Below are positions 6,547 through 14,924 of a stretch of DNA of 64,000 bases, in pieces; the first letter of the stretch is position 1; each line of letters begins with the position of its first letter. Source of the stretch: JAIBJN01 sp963802795 (GTDB taxonomy: Bacteria > Actinomycetota > Thermoleophilia > Gaiellales > Gaiellaceae). The notes under the pieces were generated by a model. It was not told where the DNA came from, made no database searches, and was given only the letters and a program-made list of their open reading frames with translations. Made by a program: the position numbers and the translations under genes. The stretch spans positions 62,001-126,000 of the forward strand of contig CAWDJV010000004.1 in the NCBI GenBank assembly GCA_963802795.1. The letters run 5' to 3'.

Positions 6547-8358
6547 ATGGGTAGCTTCAAGCTGCGGCTCGTCATCTACTTTCTGCTGCTCGCCCTGGTC
6601 CCGCTCGCGGTGGCGACCATGGCGTTCGGCGAAGTCGCGGTGCGCGGCGAGACGGGCACGGCCGACTCCCGCCTCTCGACTGCGATCCGCGTGGCCCAGG
6701 CCGACTACGAGGAGCAGCTCGAGGAGGACGCGGTCGAGACGGCGCGCTCGCTTGCGCGCGCCACCCAGATCCAGCAGGCCTTCGCCGAGCACGACCGCTC
6801 GGTGCTCGTCCGCAACGCGTCGCAGGTCGCGCACGCCGGCTTCTATTCGCCGAGCGGCGATCTTCTGGCGGGCGAGGCGCCGCCGCGCCTCGCTGCGTTC
6901 CGCGAAGCCGGAGTCATCTCGGAGGGCGGGAAGCTCATCGGCAAGGTCGTCGTCCATGTGACCTTCGACGACGAGCTCGCGCGGAGCCTCTCGGCCAAGG
7001 CCGCCCTGAAGGAAGGCGATCGCTTCGCGTTCGTCACAGCGGGCGGAGCCGTGATCGCGCCGACCGCTCTCCGGGGCGGGCTCGAGGTCCCGTACCGGAA
7101 CCCGCGTTACGTCGAGGTCGGCGGCGTGGCGTACCGCGGGCTCGGCACCGACCTCCTCACCGGCGAAGAGTCGGCGGGGACGCCGCCCGTCGCGCTGGTC
7201 GTCCTGACGCCCAAGGCTTCCATCGACGCGGCCGCGAGCGGACTGCGCAGCCGCTTCCTCCTTTTCGCCGTCGCGGCGATGATCGCCGTGGCCATCCTCG
7301 CCTACACGCTCGGACGGACGATCGTCCGCTCGCTGCGCGAGCTCGCCGACGCCGCCGGGGCCGTTGCCAGGGGGAGATTCGAACGGCGCGTCCCGGTCCG
7401 CGGGCGCGACGAGTTCGCCTCGCTCGGGCAGGCCTTCAACGACATGGCAGCACAGCTCGAGGAGCGCCTCGAGGAGCTGACGGCCGAGCGCGGCCGGGTC
7501 CGCGACGCCGTGGGCCGCTTCGGTGAGGCGCTCGCGGTGACGCACGACCCCCTCGCGCTCCTGCCCGTCATCGTCGGCAGCGCGGTCGAAGCGACCGGCG
7601 CCGCGGGCGGCCGCCTCGTCGTCGACGGCCGGGAGATCGCCTCGAGCGGGCGACCAGACAGCGACAGCGCTTCGCTCGCCATTCCGCTCGGGTCGGACGG
7701 ACGGGAGAGCGGCGTCCTCTACCTGACGCCGAAGGGATCCGACTTCAGCGACGAGGCGCGCGAGCTCGCCCACTGGCTCGGCTCGCAGGCGTCGGTCGCG
7801 CTCGAGAACGCGCGCCTGCACCGACTCCTCGAGCGGCAGGCGAGCACCGACGGTCTCACCGAGCTGCCGAACCGGCGTCACTTCGAGGAGGCGCTCGAGG
7901 CGGAGATCTCCCGCGCCGAGCGCTTCGATGGGTCGCTTGCGCTCGTCCTCGCGGACCTCGACGACTTCAAGCAGGTCAACGACCGGTACGGACACCAGGC
8001 AGGCGATCACGTCCTCCAGACCTTCGCCGACATCCTGCGCACGACCGTCCGCGAGATCGACCTGCCCGCGCGCTACGGCGGCGAGGAGTTCGCAATCCTC
8101 CTGCCTCAGACCGACCTCGACGGCGGAGAGCTGCTCGCTGAACGGCTGCGCCGCGCGCTCGCCGCTCGCCCGCTGGCGACCGAGTCCGGCTCGCTGATCG
8201 CAGTGACCGCCAGCTTCGGCGTGGCGGCGTACCCGGCCACGCCGACGCCCGCCGCGCTGTTCGCGTCGGCCGACGAAGCTCTCTACCGCGCGAAGCGCGC
8301 AGGTAAGAACTGCGTCGTGTCGGCCGATGTGGATACGATCGTCCGCGCGCAGGACTAG
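6547..8358 (+). CDS. Membrane-bound diguanylate cyclase (HAMP-GAF-GGDEF)
   Basis: 603 residues. N-terminal span (FKLRLVIYFLLLALVPLAVA), an extracytoplasmic sensor region (about 30-235), a second span (RFLLFAVAAMIAVAILAYTLG), a HAMP domain (about 258-310), a GAF-like region (about 320-425) and a GGDEF domain (about 430-600). The active site is GGEEF at residues 511-515 (RYGGEEFAILLPQ), expected to be functional. The inhibitory I-site RxxD is present as REID exactly five residues before it, predicting feedback inhibition by c-di-GMP. It makes c-di-GMP from two GTP at the membrane. Probably transcribed from the WhiG/FliA-like promoter. Confidence 0.92.
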   Translation: MGSFKLRLVIYFLLLALVPLAVATMAFGEVAVRGETGTADSRLSTAIRVAQADYEEQLEEDAVETARSLARATQIQQAFAEHDRSVLVRNASQVAHAGFYSPSGDLLAGEAPPRLAAFREAGVISEGGKLIGKVVVHVTFDDELARSLSAKAALKEGDRFAFVTAGGAVIAPTALRGGLEVPYRNPRYVEVGGVAYRGLGTDLLTGEESAGTPPVALVVLTPKASIDAAASGLRSRFLLFAVAAMIAVAILAYTLGRTIVRSLRELADAAGAVARGRFERRVPVRGRDEFASLGQAFNDMAAQLEERLEELTAERGRVRDAVGRFGEALAVTHDPLALLPVIVGSAVEATGAAGGRLVVDGREIASSGRPDSDSASLAIPLGSDGRESGVLYLTPKGSDFSDEARELAHWLGSQASVALENARLHRLLERQASTDGLTELPNRRHFEEALEAEISRAERFDGSLALVLADLDDFKQVNDRYGHQAGDHVLQTFADILRTTVREIDLPARYGGEEFAILLPQTDLDGGELLAERLRRALAARPLATESGSLIAVTASFGVAAYPATPTPAALFASADEALYRAKRAGKNCVVSADVDTIVRAQD

Positions 8359-8422
8359 GTTTCCTCAGAGCGCGGAGTCCTCTAGACTGCGGCGCTTTCC
8401 CGTACCCGACCCGGGGGTGATT

Positions 8423-8731
8423 GTGAGTACCGACCACGAGACCGCCTTCGCCCGCATCATCGAGGAGCACCTCGAGCTGAAGCGGCGCAACTCCGAGCTC
8501 GACGACATGCCCATCGACCGCTATCGCGTAGTCGATCCATTCGAGAATCATCCGCTGTTCAAGACCGAGGAGCAGGCCCGCCTGGAGGACACGCTGAGCG
8601 GCCAGGAGCCCGAGCTCGAGCCGAGCAAGGTGCTGGCGTGGCCCGGCGGGGACACCGACGAAGCCGCGGCGGTCGACCCCGAGGACACCCTCTGGGGCCG
8701 CTCCCGCGACTTCGACTGGGGCGACGCCTAG
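8423..8731 (+). CDS. Hypothetical acidic protein (102 aa)
   Basis: Soluble and acidic, beginning TDHETAFARIIEEHLELKRR (helical) and then an extended acidic region with ENHPLFKTEEQARLEDTLSG and a tail rich in Trp and Asp (EDTLWGRSRDFDWGDA). GTG codons at 8417 and 8423 are both in frame; the ribosome-site-like GGGGG upstream fits either. No family recognised. It precedes the tRNA-Ala gene on the same strand. Confidence 0.55.
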   Translation: MSTDHETAFARIIEEHLELKRRNSELDDMPIDRYRVVDPFENHPLFKTEEQARLEDTLSGQEPELEPSKVLAWPGGDTDEAAAVDPEDTLWGRSRDFDWGDA

Positions 8732-8802
8732 CCGAAGCCGCAGTCGCGGCCGCGCGGCGCCCTGGCCAGGCTCGATTTCGCGGGTACAGTGAGCCCAGAC
8801 GC

Positions 8803-8875
8803 GGGGCGTTAGCTCAGCTGGGAGAGCGCCGGCTTTGCAAGCCGGAGGTCACCGGTTCGATCCCGGTACGCTCCA
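8803..8875 (+). tRNA. tRNA-Ala (anticodon TGC)
   Basis: A complete cloverleaf: acceptor GGGGCGT pairs with ACGCTCC (one G-T), D-arm region TAGCTCAGCTGGGAGAGC, anticodon stem CCGGC/GCCGG with loop TTTGCAA (anticodon TGC), T-arm CCGGTTCGATCCCGG, discriminator A. CCA is not encoded. A possible -10 (TACAGT) is at 8785-8790. Its 3' half is duplicated at 10508-10554, so it has served as an integration site. Confidence 0.95.
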
Positions 8876-8877
8876 TC
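8831..8877 (+). repeat. att-like direct repeat, tRNA copy
   Basis: These 47 bases, from the anticodon arm through two bases past the tRNA discriminator, are identical to 10508-10554. Identity stops abruptly on both sides (C versus A before, A versus G after). This is the pattern left by a tyrosine recombinase using a tRNA 3' end as attB. Confidence 0.8.
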
Positions 8878-8885
8878 ACCTATCC

Positions 8886-8901
8886 ATGCGGGTTTGCGGG
8901 C
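8886..8901. repeat. 16-bp inverted repeat, left copy
   Basis: ATGCGGGTTTGCGGGC, a perfect reverse complement of 10555-10570. The left copy is 8 bases past the left att-like repeat; the right copy directly abuts the right att-like repeat. Confidence 0.6.
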
Positions 8902-9349
8902 TGCCTGGGGCTCGGGAGCTCGGCGGGGGCGCGCCGCCCCACTAGTGGCCCAAACGCTCCGGCTCGCCACTCGGCGGGCAGCTCCTGGCGTTCTTGAGCA
9001 GCGCCTCGTGGGCACCGTCGGCGAGGCAGGCCCGATGTGCGGCTCGATGTCATGGCGCGTCGAGGCCCCTGATGACCGGGCCGAGCGTGGTGCTGGCTCG
9101 CAGCCCTTCTTGTGCGAGCGCGTTCGGTGGCGGTGGCGGCGCGCAGGCCGGACAGGCGCGCCGGCCTCAGAGGATGCCGGAGCGCCTCGACGGCGGGCTG
9201 CCGGACGTCGGCGGCGGAAGCTCGGCCAGGTGCAGCGGCGCGCCACGTCCGATCCGCGGGGCTCCGGCTCGGTAGACAGGTGTGGAGACGGATGGCGTCG
9301 GAAGGGCGCGGAGCATGTCCGCTGCTCGGCGATAACTAAAACGGGCGAG
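8902..9349. other. Gene-free stretch of the integrated element
   Basis: No reading frame here looks coding; a minus-strand ORF that ends over the tRNA is an artefact. It contains one copy of the putative integrase arm site GTGGCCCAAACG at 8945-8956, matching 10379-10390. I see no other structure. Confidence 0.4.
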
Positions 9350-10225
9350 CTATCCGATCGTCGTCCAAGTGGCGCCGAAGTCCTGGCTTCCGTAGATGGG
9401 TCCCGTCAGTCGTGAGCGCGTAAGCAAGTTCGATCTGGCTCTGAGAGAACGCGACCGGGCCACCTCCACTCTCGAGCGGGAGCACCGGAGCCCAGGTTCG
9501 CCCCTTGTCGGTCGTGCGAAGAACGCCTTCGTCGGTGCCGGCGAGCAGGAGAGCGTGGTGCTGGTCGTCGTAGTTGGGAGCCAGGGTGGAAGCGCTCTGG
9601 TCGAGCACGCTCGATCCAGTCGACGCCATCACCGTTGGCGTTCGCGATGACGCCGCGGCGCTCATCGCTCAAGAAGATCACACCGTCGATCGTCTCGTCG
9701 AGAGCGCGGCCGTCACTGCCCACGCGCGAGGACGGGCCGAGCTTCTGGAACGTGAGACCGCCGTTGTTCGAGCGGAAGATACCCTCGCCACCGATCGCGG
9801 CCTCAAGCCTGCCGCTGACGTCACGGCTGCCCGAAAGAGCCCGTACGTCAAGGCTTGGAAGGCCCAGGGGCCGGGCGTCGGTCCATGAACGGCCTCCGTC
9901 CAGGCTGCGCGCGAGGAACCCGGGGCCTCCCGCCCAGACCGTTCCGTCCTCGAGCCGCGCGAGCGCGACGATCTCTCGGCCACCGAGACCGGACCGCGTC
10001 CAGCTCCGGCCGCCGTCGAGGCTCTCGAATGCGCCGTCGTCGGTGCCTAGCAATAGCCGCTCCGGGGCGATCCGGTGGACGAGCAGGGCATTACCGCTCC
10101 TCGGCGACTTCCCGGTGGCTGTGGAGGGCTCCTCCCCTCCGGAGCAAGAGCGCCAGGAGGGCGGTCGCGCCAAGCAGGAGGATCACGGCCACAAGCGGCC
10201 ATGACCGGCGCAAGAAGCGAACCAT
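9350..10225 (-). pseudogene. Membrane-anchored BNR/YCF48-like beta-propeller protein, frameshifted
   Basis: The ATG at 10225 opens MVRFLRRSWPLVAVILLLGA, a membrane anchor. After a shift near 10090 the frame continues with beta-propeller repeats (LLLGTDDGAFESLDGGRSW, VWAGGPGFLARSLDGGRSW, GEGIFRSNNGGLTFQKLG). After a second shift near 9610 come ALLLAGTDEGVLRTTDKGRTW and ALTTDGT, and a third near 9394 leads to IYGSQDFGATWTTIG and the stop at 9350. The Asp-box-like units (S-x-D-x-G-x-x-W) mark the BNR/Vps10 class; function unknown. Three shifts in under 900 bases suggest decay or poor local sequence. Confidence 0.6.
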
Positions 10226-10507
10226 TATCACCCGATTATCTCCGTGCGAGAGCCGGATTGACACTCGGCGGGAGCTGCCCACGAGGCGGGGCTCGTCGCG
10301 CGTGCGATCAGCGATGCCGAGGTCGGGCCGCCTGTGACGGGGAACCTCGTCGGCTGCCAGGTGGGCGTGGCCCAACGTGTGGCCCAAACGTTCGGAACGC
10401 CCCCGTGTGGCTCATGCGGGTCGAGGCGCGCCGGCCGGGGGCCGCAAGCCGTGGCTAGAAGCGGGATCGGGCGGTCATCTGTCGCCGAGCGTCGTTTCCA
10501 GCGGCAA
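10226..10507. other. Non-coding stretch with arm-type repeats
   Basis: No convincing gene. Two adjacent near-identical 12-mers lie at 10367-10377 (GTGGCCCAACG) and 10379-10390 (GTGGCCCAAACG), the second repeated at 8945-8956. Their spacing close to one helical turn near an att-like repeat fits arm-type integrase binding sites; this is inference. Confidence 0.4.
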
Positions 10508-10554
10508 GGCTTTGCAAGCCGGAGGTCACCGGTTCGATCCCGGTACGCTCCATC
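10508..10554 (+). repeat. att-like direct repeat, second copy of the tRNA-Ala 3' end
   Basis: 47 bases identical to 8831-8877, starting inside the anticodon stem and ending just after the tRNA. The 5' half of the tRNA is absent, so this is not a functional tRNA gene but a recombination scar. It lies about 770 bases from the end of the tyrosine recombinase gene. Confidence 0.8.
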
Positions 10555-10570
10555 GCCCGCAAACCCGCAT
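10555..10570. repeat. 16-bp inverted repeat, right copy
   Basis: GCCCGCAAACCCGCAT, the exact reverse complement of 8886-8901, directly abutting the second att-like repeat. Confidence 0.6.
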
Positions 10571-10742
10571 CGGCAGCCGGGTTGCGGCCTCAGACGTTCT
10601 GGCCGTCCTCGCCGTCGGGCGCAAGATCAACGCAAGAACGTCGGCCGCGCCGCTCGGCGAGACCGAACCGAGGGGCGATCCTCGCTGCGCACCTCACCGT
10701 CGGCCGTGAGTCCGGCGAGACGCCTCGGGCCGCGGACCTCGG

Positions 10743-11207
10743 CTACTCCAGGCTGAACGGCAGCCGCTCGTCCTCCGGCGAAAGCACGAACTGCTCCGAC
10801 GCCATCGCGCGGTAGAGGCGCAGGCGCGCGGTCGGGCCGACGTCGTCGGGCGTCCATTCGCGGCCGCCTTGCTCCAGCGACCGCCGAGAGAAGAGTGACA
10901 CGCCTCGCTCGATCTCATCCGCGGCGGTGACCTGCTGGGCTCGAGCGGCCATGTAGACGGCTTTGCCGGTGCTGATCGGGACAGTCGAGTCAAAGATGAC
11001 GATGCCGACCTCGGGGCGGACGGTGATGTTCTGCGAATGGCGGGCGCCCGGCTTTGAGACCCAGAAGAACTCGCGATACGACGCGGGCGCGTACCAGACT
11101 GGCGACGCCCAGGGCCGTCCGTCGCCATCGGCCGTGCCGAGCGTCATGTAGCTGTTGCCGTCGACGATGGCCCTCGCCATCGCCTCACGCTCGGCGAGGT
11201 CCATCAT
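10743..11207 (-). CDS. Pyridoxamine 5'-phosphate oxidase family protein
   Basis: 154 residues starting at the ATG pair at 11207/11204. The split-barrel flavin-binding fold is suggested by SYMTLGTADGDGRPWASPVW near the N-terminus, then FFWVSKPGARHSQNI and PEVGIVIFDSTVPISTGKAV. Members bind FMN or F420 and reduce or oxidise small molecules; the substrate is not predictable. It lies between the second att-like repeat and the recombinase, so it may be element cargo or a chromosomal neighbour. The frame is intact. Confidence 0.75.
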   Translation of the reverse strand: MMDLAEREAMARAIVDGNSYMTLGTADGDGRPWASPVWYAPASYREFFWVSKPGARHSQNITVRPEVGIVIFDSTVPISTGKAVYMAARAQQVTAADEIERGVSLFSRRSLEQGGREWTPDDVGPTARLRLYRAMASEQFVLSPEDERLPFSLE

Positions 11208-11278
11208 GCGACCATTTTCGCAGGCGCCGCGACACACGTTGCGTGGAAGGACGGCGATGCCAGCAATGTCCGCGGGGT

Positions 11279-12379
11279 TCACCGTCGCCCCTCCTGCCGC
11301 TCGACGCTGCCCCTCGCCTCCAGCCGGGCCAGGATCGCCGCTTCGGAGTCGCGGGCTAGGTGACCGTAGGTGCGGTCGATCATCGCGACCGACGTTCCCA
11401 TCAAGCGGGCCAGCTCGAAGATCGTTACGCCGGCGGCGAGGGCTTCGGTCGCGAACGTGTGCCGCAGGTGGTACGGGCCGCGCTTGTGGAGGCCGGCGGC
11501 TTCGAGCGCCGGGTACCACTCGCGGGTGCGCCGGCTGTCCAGCCCGATCGGGCCGCCCATCACGGCAGGGAACAGGAGCGTCGTGTCGACCCGCGGCGGG
11601 AGCCGGTCGATCGCGTCGAGGGCGCGGGCGGTCAGTGGCACCCGCCGGCGGGAGCGTTCCGTCTTCGGGTAGGGGGTGAACGTCCCGTCGGCGTACCGTC
11701 GTTGCACGGTGACAGCCCGGCTCGCCCGGTCGACGTCGCGCCGCTCGAGCGCCGTCCCACTCGTTTGTTCGCAGGCCGGTTTCGGCCGCGAACACGACGA
11801 GCGGCCCGTAGCGGGGGCCGAGCTATACGTCGACGGCGTCGATCTATTCCAGGGCGAAGGGTGTACCTCATCGGCCCTAGGCTGCGGATTCTTGCATGCG
11901 GTGACGGTCGTGTTCTTATTGATGTAACTCCACCGCTGCGCGGCGCCGAGGGCTTGCCTGAGTGGCGACGTCAGCCGGTAGCGGGACGTGTCTGAGAGCG
12001 TGGCCCGCCAGCCGGCGATGTCGGTCGCGGCCCCTTCGAGCTCGCGGAGCGTCCAGCTGCCGAACACCGCCCGGGCGGGAGCGAGGCGTTCCTCCAGGGA
12101 GTCGCGGGTTCGTTTAGCGACCGTGGCGCCGTGCCGGTTCAGGAACAGTTCCGCAAACTCGTCGAGGGTGACGTCGGGGCTGGGGGCGGCCCGGCGCAAA
12201 CGAGGGGCCACGTTCTCGTCGAACCACTCCCGCCCTTCCGTCCTGGTGCGCAATCCTGACTGTTGCCGGAAGGCGCCGTCCTCGGCCCAGCGGATTCCTA
12301 GGCATATAGCCTCTCTTGGCAACTCGGCGGGCTTTCGCTGAACTCGGCGGCCCTCGGTGAACTCCCCACAACCTTCCAC
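11279..12379 (-). pseudogene. Tyrosine recombinase/integrase, two compensating frameshifts
   Basis: The N-terminal part includes an arm-binding region (GLRTRTEGREWFDENVAPRL) and a core-binding SAM-like region (LDEFAELFLNRHG to YRLTSPLRQALGAAQRW). The catalytic domain has Arg I in a different frame (AAETGLRTNEW, near 11770), then in the main frame HLRHTFATEALAAG (H-x-x-R) and the nucleophile Tyr in DRTYGHLARD. Between about 11760 and 11870 the main frame is nonsense while another frame reads sensibly, so two opposite shifts bracket that segment. The start is uncertain. Beside a duplicated tRNA-Ala end, it is the presumptive integrase of the element. Confidence 0.75.
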
Positions 12380-12599
12380 GGCTCAGAGGGGCTACGGCTG
12401 GTCGCATCAGGTGGCCCGGAGACGGTTGGAGCCGCTGGTCGCCTCGGGGATGGTCAGGTGTTGCCGTTGCGGGGAGTTCATCGAGAGCGCTTCGACCTCG
12501 ACCACTGGACGACGCGGCTTCCTCGGCGCCGCTCACGTGAGGTGCAACAGGGGGGCGCCTTCGAGGGATCGGGCGCGGCGGGTGCCGCGGCGGTGGTGA
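12357..12599 (+). pseudogene. Phage-type HNH endonuclease-like remnant
   Basis: One frame reads YGWSHQVARRRLEPLVASG and CCRCGEFIE, a second supplies RFDLDHWTT, and the first resumes with GFLGAAHVRCNRG. Combined, this is the CxxC, D-L-D-H, H-x-x-C-N-R pattern of small HNH nucleases in actinophages and mobile elements. Two shifts within about 40 bases break it. The 5' end overlaps the divergent integrase start, so the true start is unclear. Confidence 0.5.
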
Positions 12600-12601
12600 G
12601 G

Positions 12602-13009
12602 GTGGCGAGCTCCAGCGGAGCCTTAGGGAGGCTCGGCCAGCCGGCCAAGTTCGTCGCCGTCGGGGCAGGCGGGTACCTGGCGAACCTCCTGGTCTTCGCC
12701 GGCCTCTACGGCCTCGGCACGCCCTATCTCGTTGCCTCGATCCTGTCGTACCTAGTCGCGAACGCCCTCATGTACCTGGGCAACCGCTACTTCACGTTTC
12801 GGCTCGGACACGAGGGGTTCTGGGGCGCATACCTGCGCTACATGCTCGTCGGTGGAGTCGTGGTAGGGCTGAACGCCGGAATACTCGTCGCGCTCGTCGA
12901 GGGCACCGGGATCGATCCGCGGATTGGCCTGGCGATCTCTCTTCTCCTCATCACGCCGCTCGCCTTCGTCCTCTTCAAGCGGTGGACGTTCCGGCTCGGG
13001 TCTGCGTAG
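12602..13009 (+). CDS. GtrA family membrane protein
   Basis: 135 residues from GTG 12602, preceded by GTGAGG (GTG 12593 is also possible). Four spans are evident: QPAKFVAVGAGGYLANLLVF, LVASILSYLVANALMYLGN, LRYMLVGGVVVGLNAGILVAL and GLAISLLLITPLAFVLFKRW. The N-R-Y-F-T-F motif after span two and the closing KRWTFR are typical of GtrA proteins, which help move lipid-linked sugars across the membrane. It stands alone next to the mobile element boundary. Confidence 0.85.
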   Translation: MASSSGALGRLGQPAKFVAVGAGGYLANLLVFAGLYGLGTPYLVASILSYLVANALMYLGNRYFTFRLGHEGFWGAYLRYMLVGGVVVGLNAGILVALVEGTGIDPRIGLAISLLLITPLAFVLFKRWTFRLGSA

Positions 13010-13035
13010 CGACGTCGGAGCTCTGTTCGAGGTAC

Positions 13036-13299
13036 TCAGCAAGCCCAGCCGGCAGCTGCCTCGTCGCCCAGCTCGGTGAGCGCCAGCTTCCCGTCCTGGT
13101 CGACGGCGAGCCCGGAGTCGACCAGCCACGCTTCGAGGTCCTCCGGTCTTAGCCGGCCGCGAGCCTCGAAGCCGGTGCGAGCTCTGACAGCCGTGGGCAG
13201 GGCTCTTTGGACAGGCTCGTAGGGGAGCTGCCCGAGCGCACGAGCGGCCGGGCGTAGGGGAATGGGGAGAACTCGCCGCATCTCGGCAGTAGGGCGCAC
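13036..13299 (-). CDS. Hypothetical protein (87 aa)
   Basis: The C-terminal half (RLRPEDLEAWLVDSGLAVDQ, then KLALTELGDEAAAGW) has normal acidic/helical composition and looks like a short winged-helix-like tail; the N-terminal half is Pro/Arg-rich and less convincing. No family recognised; the start could lie further downstream. Confidence 0.35.
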   Translation of the reverse strand: MRPTAEMRRVLPIPLRPAARALGQLPYEPVQRALPTAVRARTGFEARGRLRPEDLEAWLVDSGLAVDQDGKLALTELGDEAAAGWAC

Positions 13300-13403
13300 C
13301 TGCGGCCAAGTGCCGATTGTGCCGAGCGGCCGCGGCTGCCTTGATCAATAGGACGGCTGTGCTCTTCTGGCACGGCGTCAGGGGTTGCAGGAAGGGAGAG
13401 AAG

Positions 13404-13856
13404 ATGAGGCATCGAAGAAGGACTCGGCTCCTCAGGGGGCTGGTCCTTGGTTTTGCGGTCGTGCTGGTCGCGGTCCCCGTCGCGCAGGCCAAGCCCGACG
13501 AGGGCTCGCTCTACCGCGGGGCGAGCGCGGATCGCCTGCTCGTGCAGGGTGAGGTCAAGGACGGCCTCGGCGCCTCACCAAGCGGCGCGGTCATCATCGG
13601 CGACGACAAGAGCGGCATCGGCACGCCGACCGGCGGCACCGTGCTCGTGCGGGGTGAGGTCAAGGACGGCCTCGGCGCCTCGCCAAGCGGCGCGGTCATC
13701 GCGGTGGAAGCGCCGCCGCAGGTCGTGAGCAGTCCGTCCGACGGCTTCCAGTGGGGCGACGCGGGCATCGGCATGGGAACCGCTTTCGCCGTCATGCTGC
13801 TCGGCGCGGGCGTCCTGCTCGCCACGCGGCACATCGGCCGTCCCGCCCAGGTCTAG
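13404..13856 (+). CDS. Exported protein with internal duplication and C-terminal membrane anchor (150 aa)
   Basis: The ATG at 13404 follows GGAAGGGAGAGAAG, a strong ribosome site. Signal peptide (LLRGLVLGFAVVLVAVPVAQA), then two near-identical copies of a unit reading GEVKDGLGASPSGAVI, encoded by a 57-base direct repeat (13539-13595 and 13644-13700, two mismatches). A C-terminal span (MGTAFAVMLLGAGVLLA) and a short basic tail suggest it stays anchored on the outside of the membrane. Function unknown. Confidence 0.65.
   Translation: MRHRRRTRLLRGLVLGFAVVLVAVPVAQAKPDEGSLYRGASADRLLVQGEVKDGLGASPSGAVIIGDDKSGIGTPTGGTVLVRGEVKDGLGASPSGAVIAVEAPPQVVSSPSDGFQWGDAGIGMGTAFAVMLLGAGVLLATRHIGRPAQV
13539..13700 (+). 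repeat. 57-bp direct repeat, two copies at 105-bp spacing
   Basis: Copies at 13539-13595 and 13644-13700 differ at two positions. The repeat encodes the duplicated GEVKDGLGASPSGAVI unit of the exported protein. Near-identity at the DNA level points to recent duplication or gene conversion. Confidence 0.75.
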
Positions 13857-13869
13857 AAAAGAACCACAC

Positions 13870-13895
13870 GCAAGCGGGCCTCCGGGCCCGCTTGC
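13870..13895. terminator. Bidirectional terminator-like hairpin
   Basis: GCAAGCGGGCC (13870-13880), loop TCCG, GGCCCGCTTGC (13885-13895). It lies between the convergent ends of the exported protein gene and the MetE-like gene. No clear T tract. Confidence 0.6.
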
Positions 13896-13910
13896 AGCAG
13901 TCCCGTAGCG

Positions 13911-14924
13911 TTAGCCTCGGACCATTCGCGTCCCGGCGACCATCGCCTCGAGCTTGCGGAAGGCCAGCTCGCGCGGGAGGTACTTCATCCCGCAGTCCGG
14001 CGCGACGACGAGCCGTTCGGGCGGCACGACCGCGAGGGCGGCACGGACTCGGTCGGCCACGACCTCCGGCGTCTCCACCTCGCTCGAGCCCAGGTCGAGA
14101 ACGCCGAGGACGATCACCTTGTCCGGGAGGTTGCGCAGCACCTCCGGATCGAGACCGGGCTGCGCCGCCTCGAGCGAGACGTGGGTCGCCGCGCAGTCGT
14201 TGAGCTCACGCAGGAACGGGTAGCCGGTGAGCCGCTTCTTCACGATGTGCGCGTAGCCGAAGCACGTGTGGAGGACCGTGTCCCCCTTGATCCCGTCCAG
14301 GGCGCGGTCGATCGCCTCGAGGGCGTACTCCCGCGCCGGCTCGGGGCGCGCCTGCAGATAGGGCTCGTCGATCTGAACCACGTCGGCGCCGGCTGCCTTC
14401 AGGTCCCGGAGCTCCTCGTTGACGGCGTCCGCGTACGCCAGCGCGAGGCTCCGATCGTCGTCGTAGTGGTCGTTTTGCGCCTGCTGCGCCATCGTGAAGG
14501 GCCCTGGAACGGTGATCTTGATCCGGCGGTCGGTGATCGCACGCAGGAACTCGACGTCGCCGACCTCGACCGGCCGCGTACGGCGGATCGGGCCGACGAC
14601 CCGCGGAACGGGGTTCTCGTGACCCGTGCGATCGAGCGCGACACCGGGATTGTCGAGGTCGACGCCGTCGAGGGCGGTTGCGAAGCGATTGGAATAGCTC
14701 TCCCGCCGCATCTCGCCGTCGGTGACGACGTCGACGCCGGCCCGCTCCATGTCCTGGACCGCGAGGCGGGTGGCGTCGTTCTGGGCCTCCTCGAGGAACG
14801 CCTGTGGAACCCGCCAGAGCTCGCGCGCCCGCACCCGCGGCGGCAGCCGCGCTCCGAGCCGTTCCCGGTCGATCAGCCAGTCGGGCTGCGGATAGCTCCC
14901 GACGACGGTTGTCGTCAGCGTCAC
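13911..14924 (-). CDS. Cobalamin-independent methionine synthase C-terminal domain protein (MetE-like)
   Basis: 337 residues from GTG 14924, overlapping the GST stop (GTGA). Only the catalytic C-terminal barrel of MetE is present. Motifs: VVGSYPQPDW at the N-terminus, DGEMRRESY, QIDEPYLQA, and zinc-ligand candidates in LHTCFG (H-x-C), VSLEAAQPG (E) and PDCGMKYLPRELA (C). Such stand-alone domains transfer methyl groups to thiols such as homocysteine from donors that are often unknown. As the last gene of the lyase-ligase-VOC-GST operon, it may act in that pathway rather than in general methionine synthesis. Confidence 0.85.
   Translation of the reverse strand: MTLTTTVVGSYPQPDWLIDRERLGARLPPRVRARELWRVPQAFLEEAQNDATRLAVQDMERAGVDVVTDGEMRRESYSNRFATALDGVDLDNPGVALDRTGHENPVPRVVGPIRRTRPVEVGDVEFLRAITDRRIKITVPGPFTMAQQAQNDHYDDDRSLALAYADAVNEELRDLKAAGADVVQIDEPYLQARPEPAREYALEAIDRALDGIKGDTVLHTCFGYAHIVKKRLTGYPFLRELNDCAATHVSLEAAQPGLDPEVLRNLPDKVIVLGVLDLGSSEVETPEVVADRVRAALAVVPPERLVVAPDCGMKYLPRELAFRKLEAMVAGTRMVRG

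Noticed and set aside
8809..9246. Minus-strand ORF of 145 aa ending in YRDRTGDLRLAKPALSQLS
   Set aside because: This C-terminal peptide is the familiar artefactual translation antisense to a tRNA gene; the rest has no coding character.
10501..10554. A second tRNA-Ala gene
   Set aside because: Only the 3' 47 bases are present; the 5' acceptor strand and D-arm are missing.
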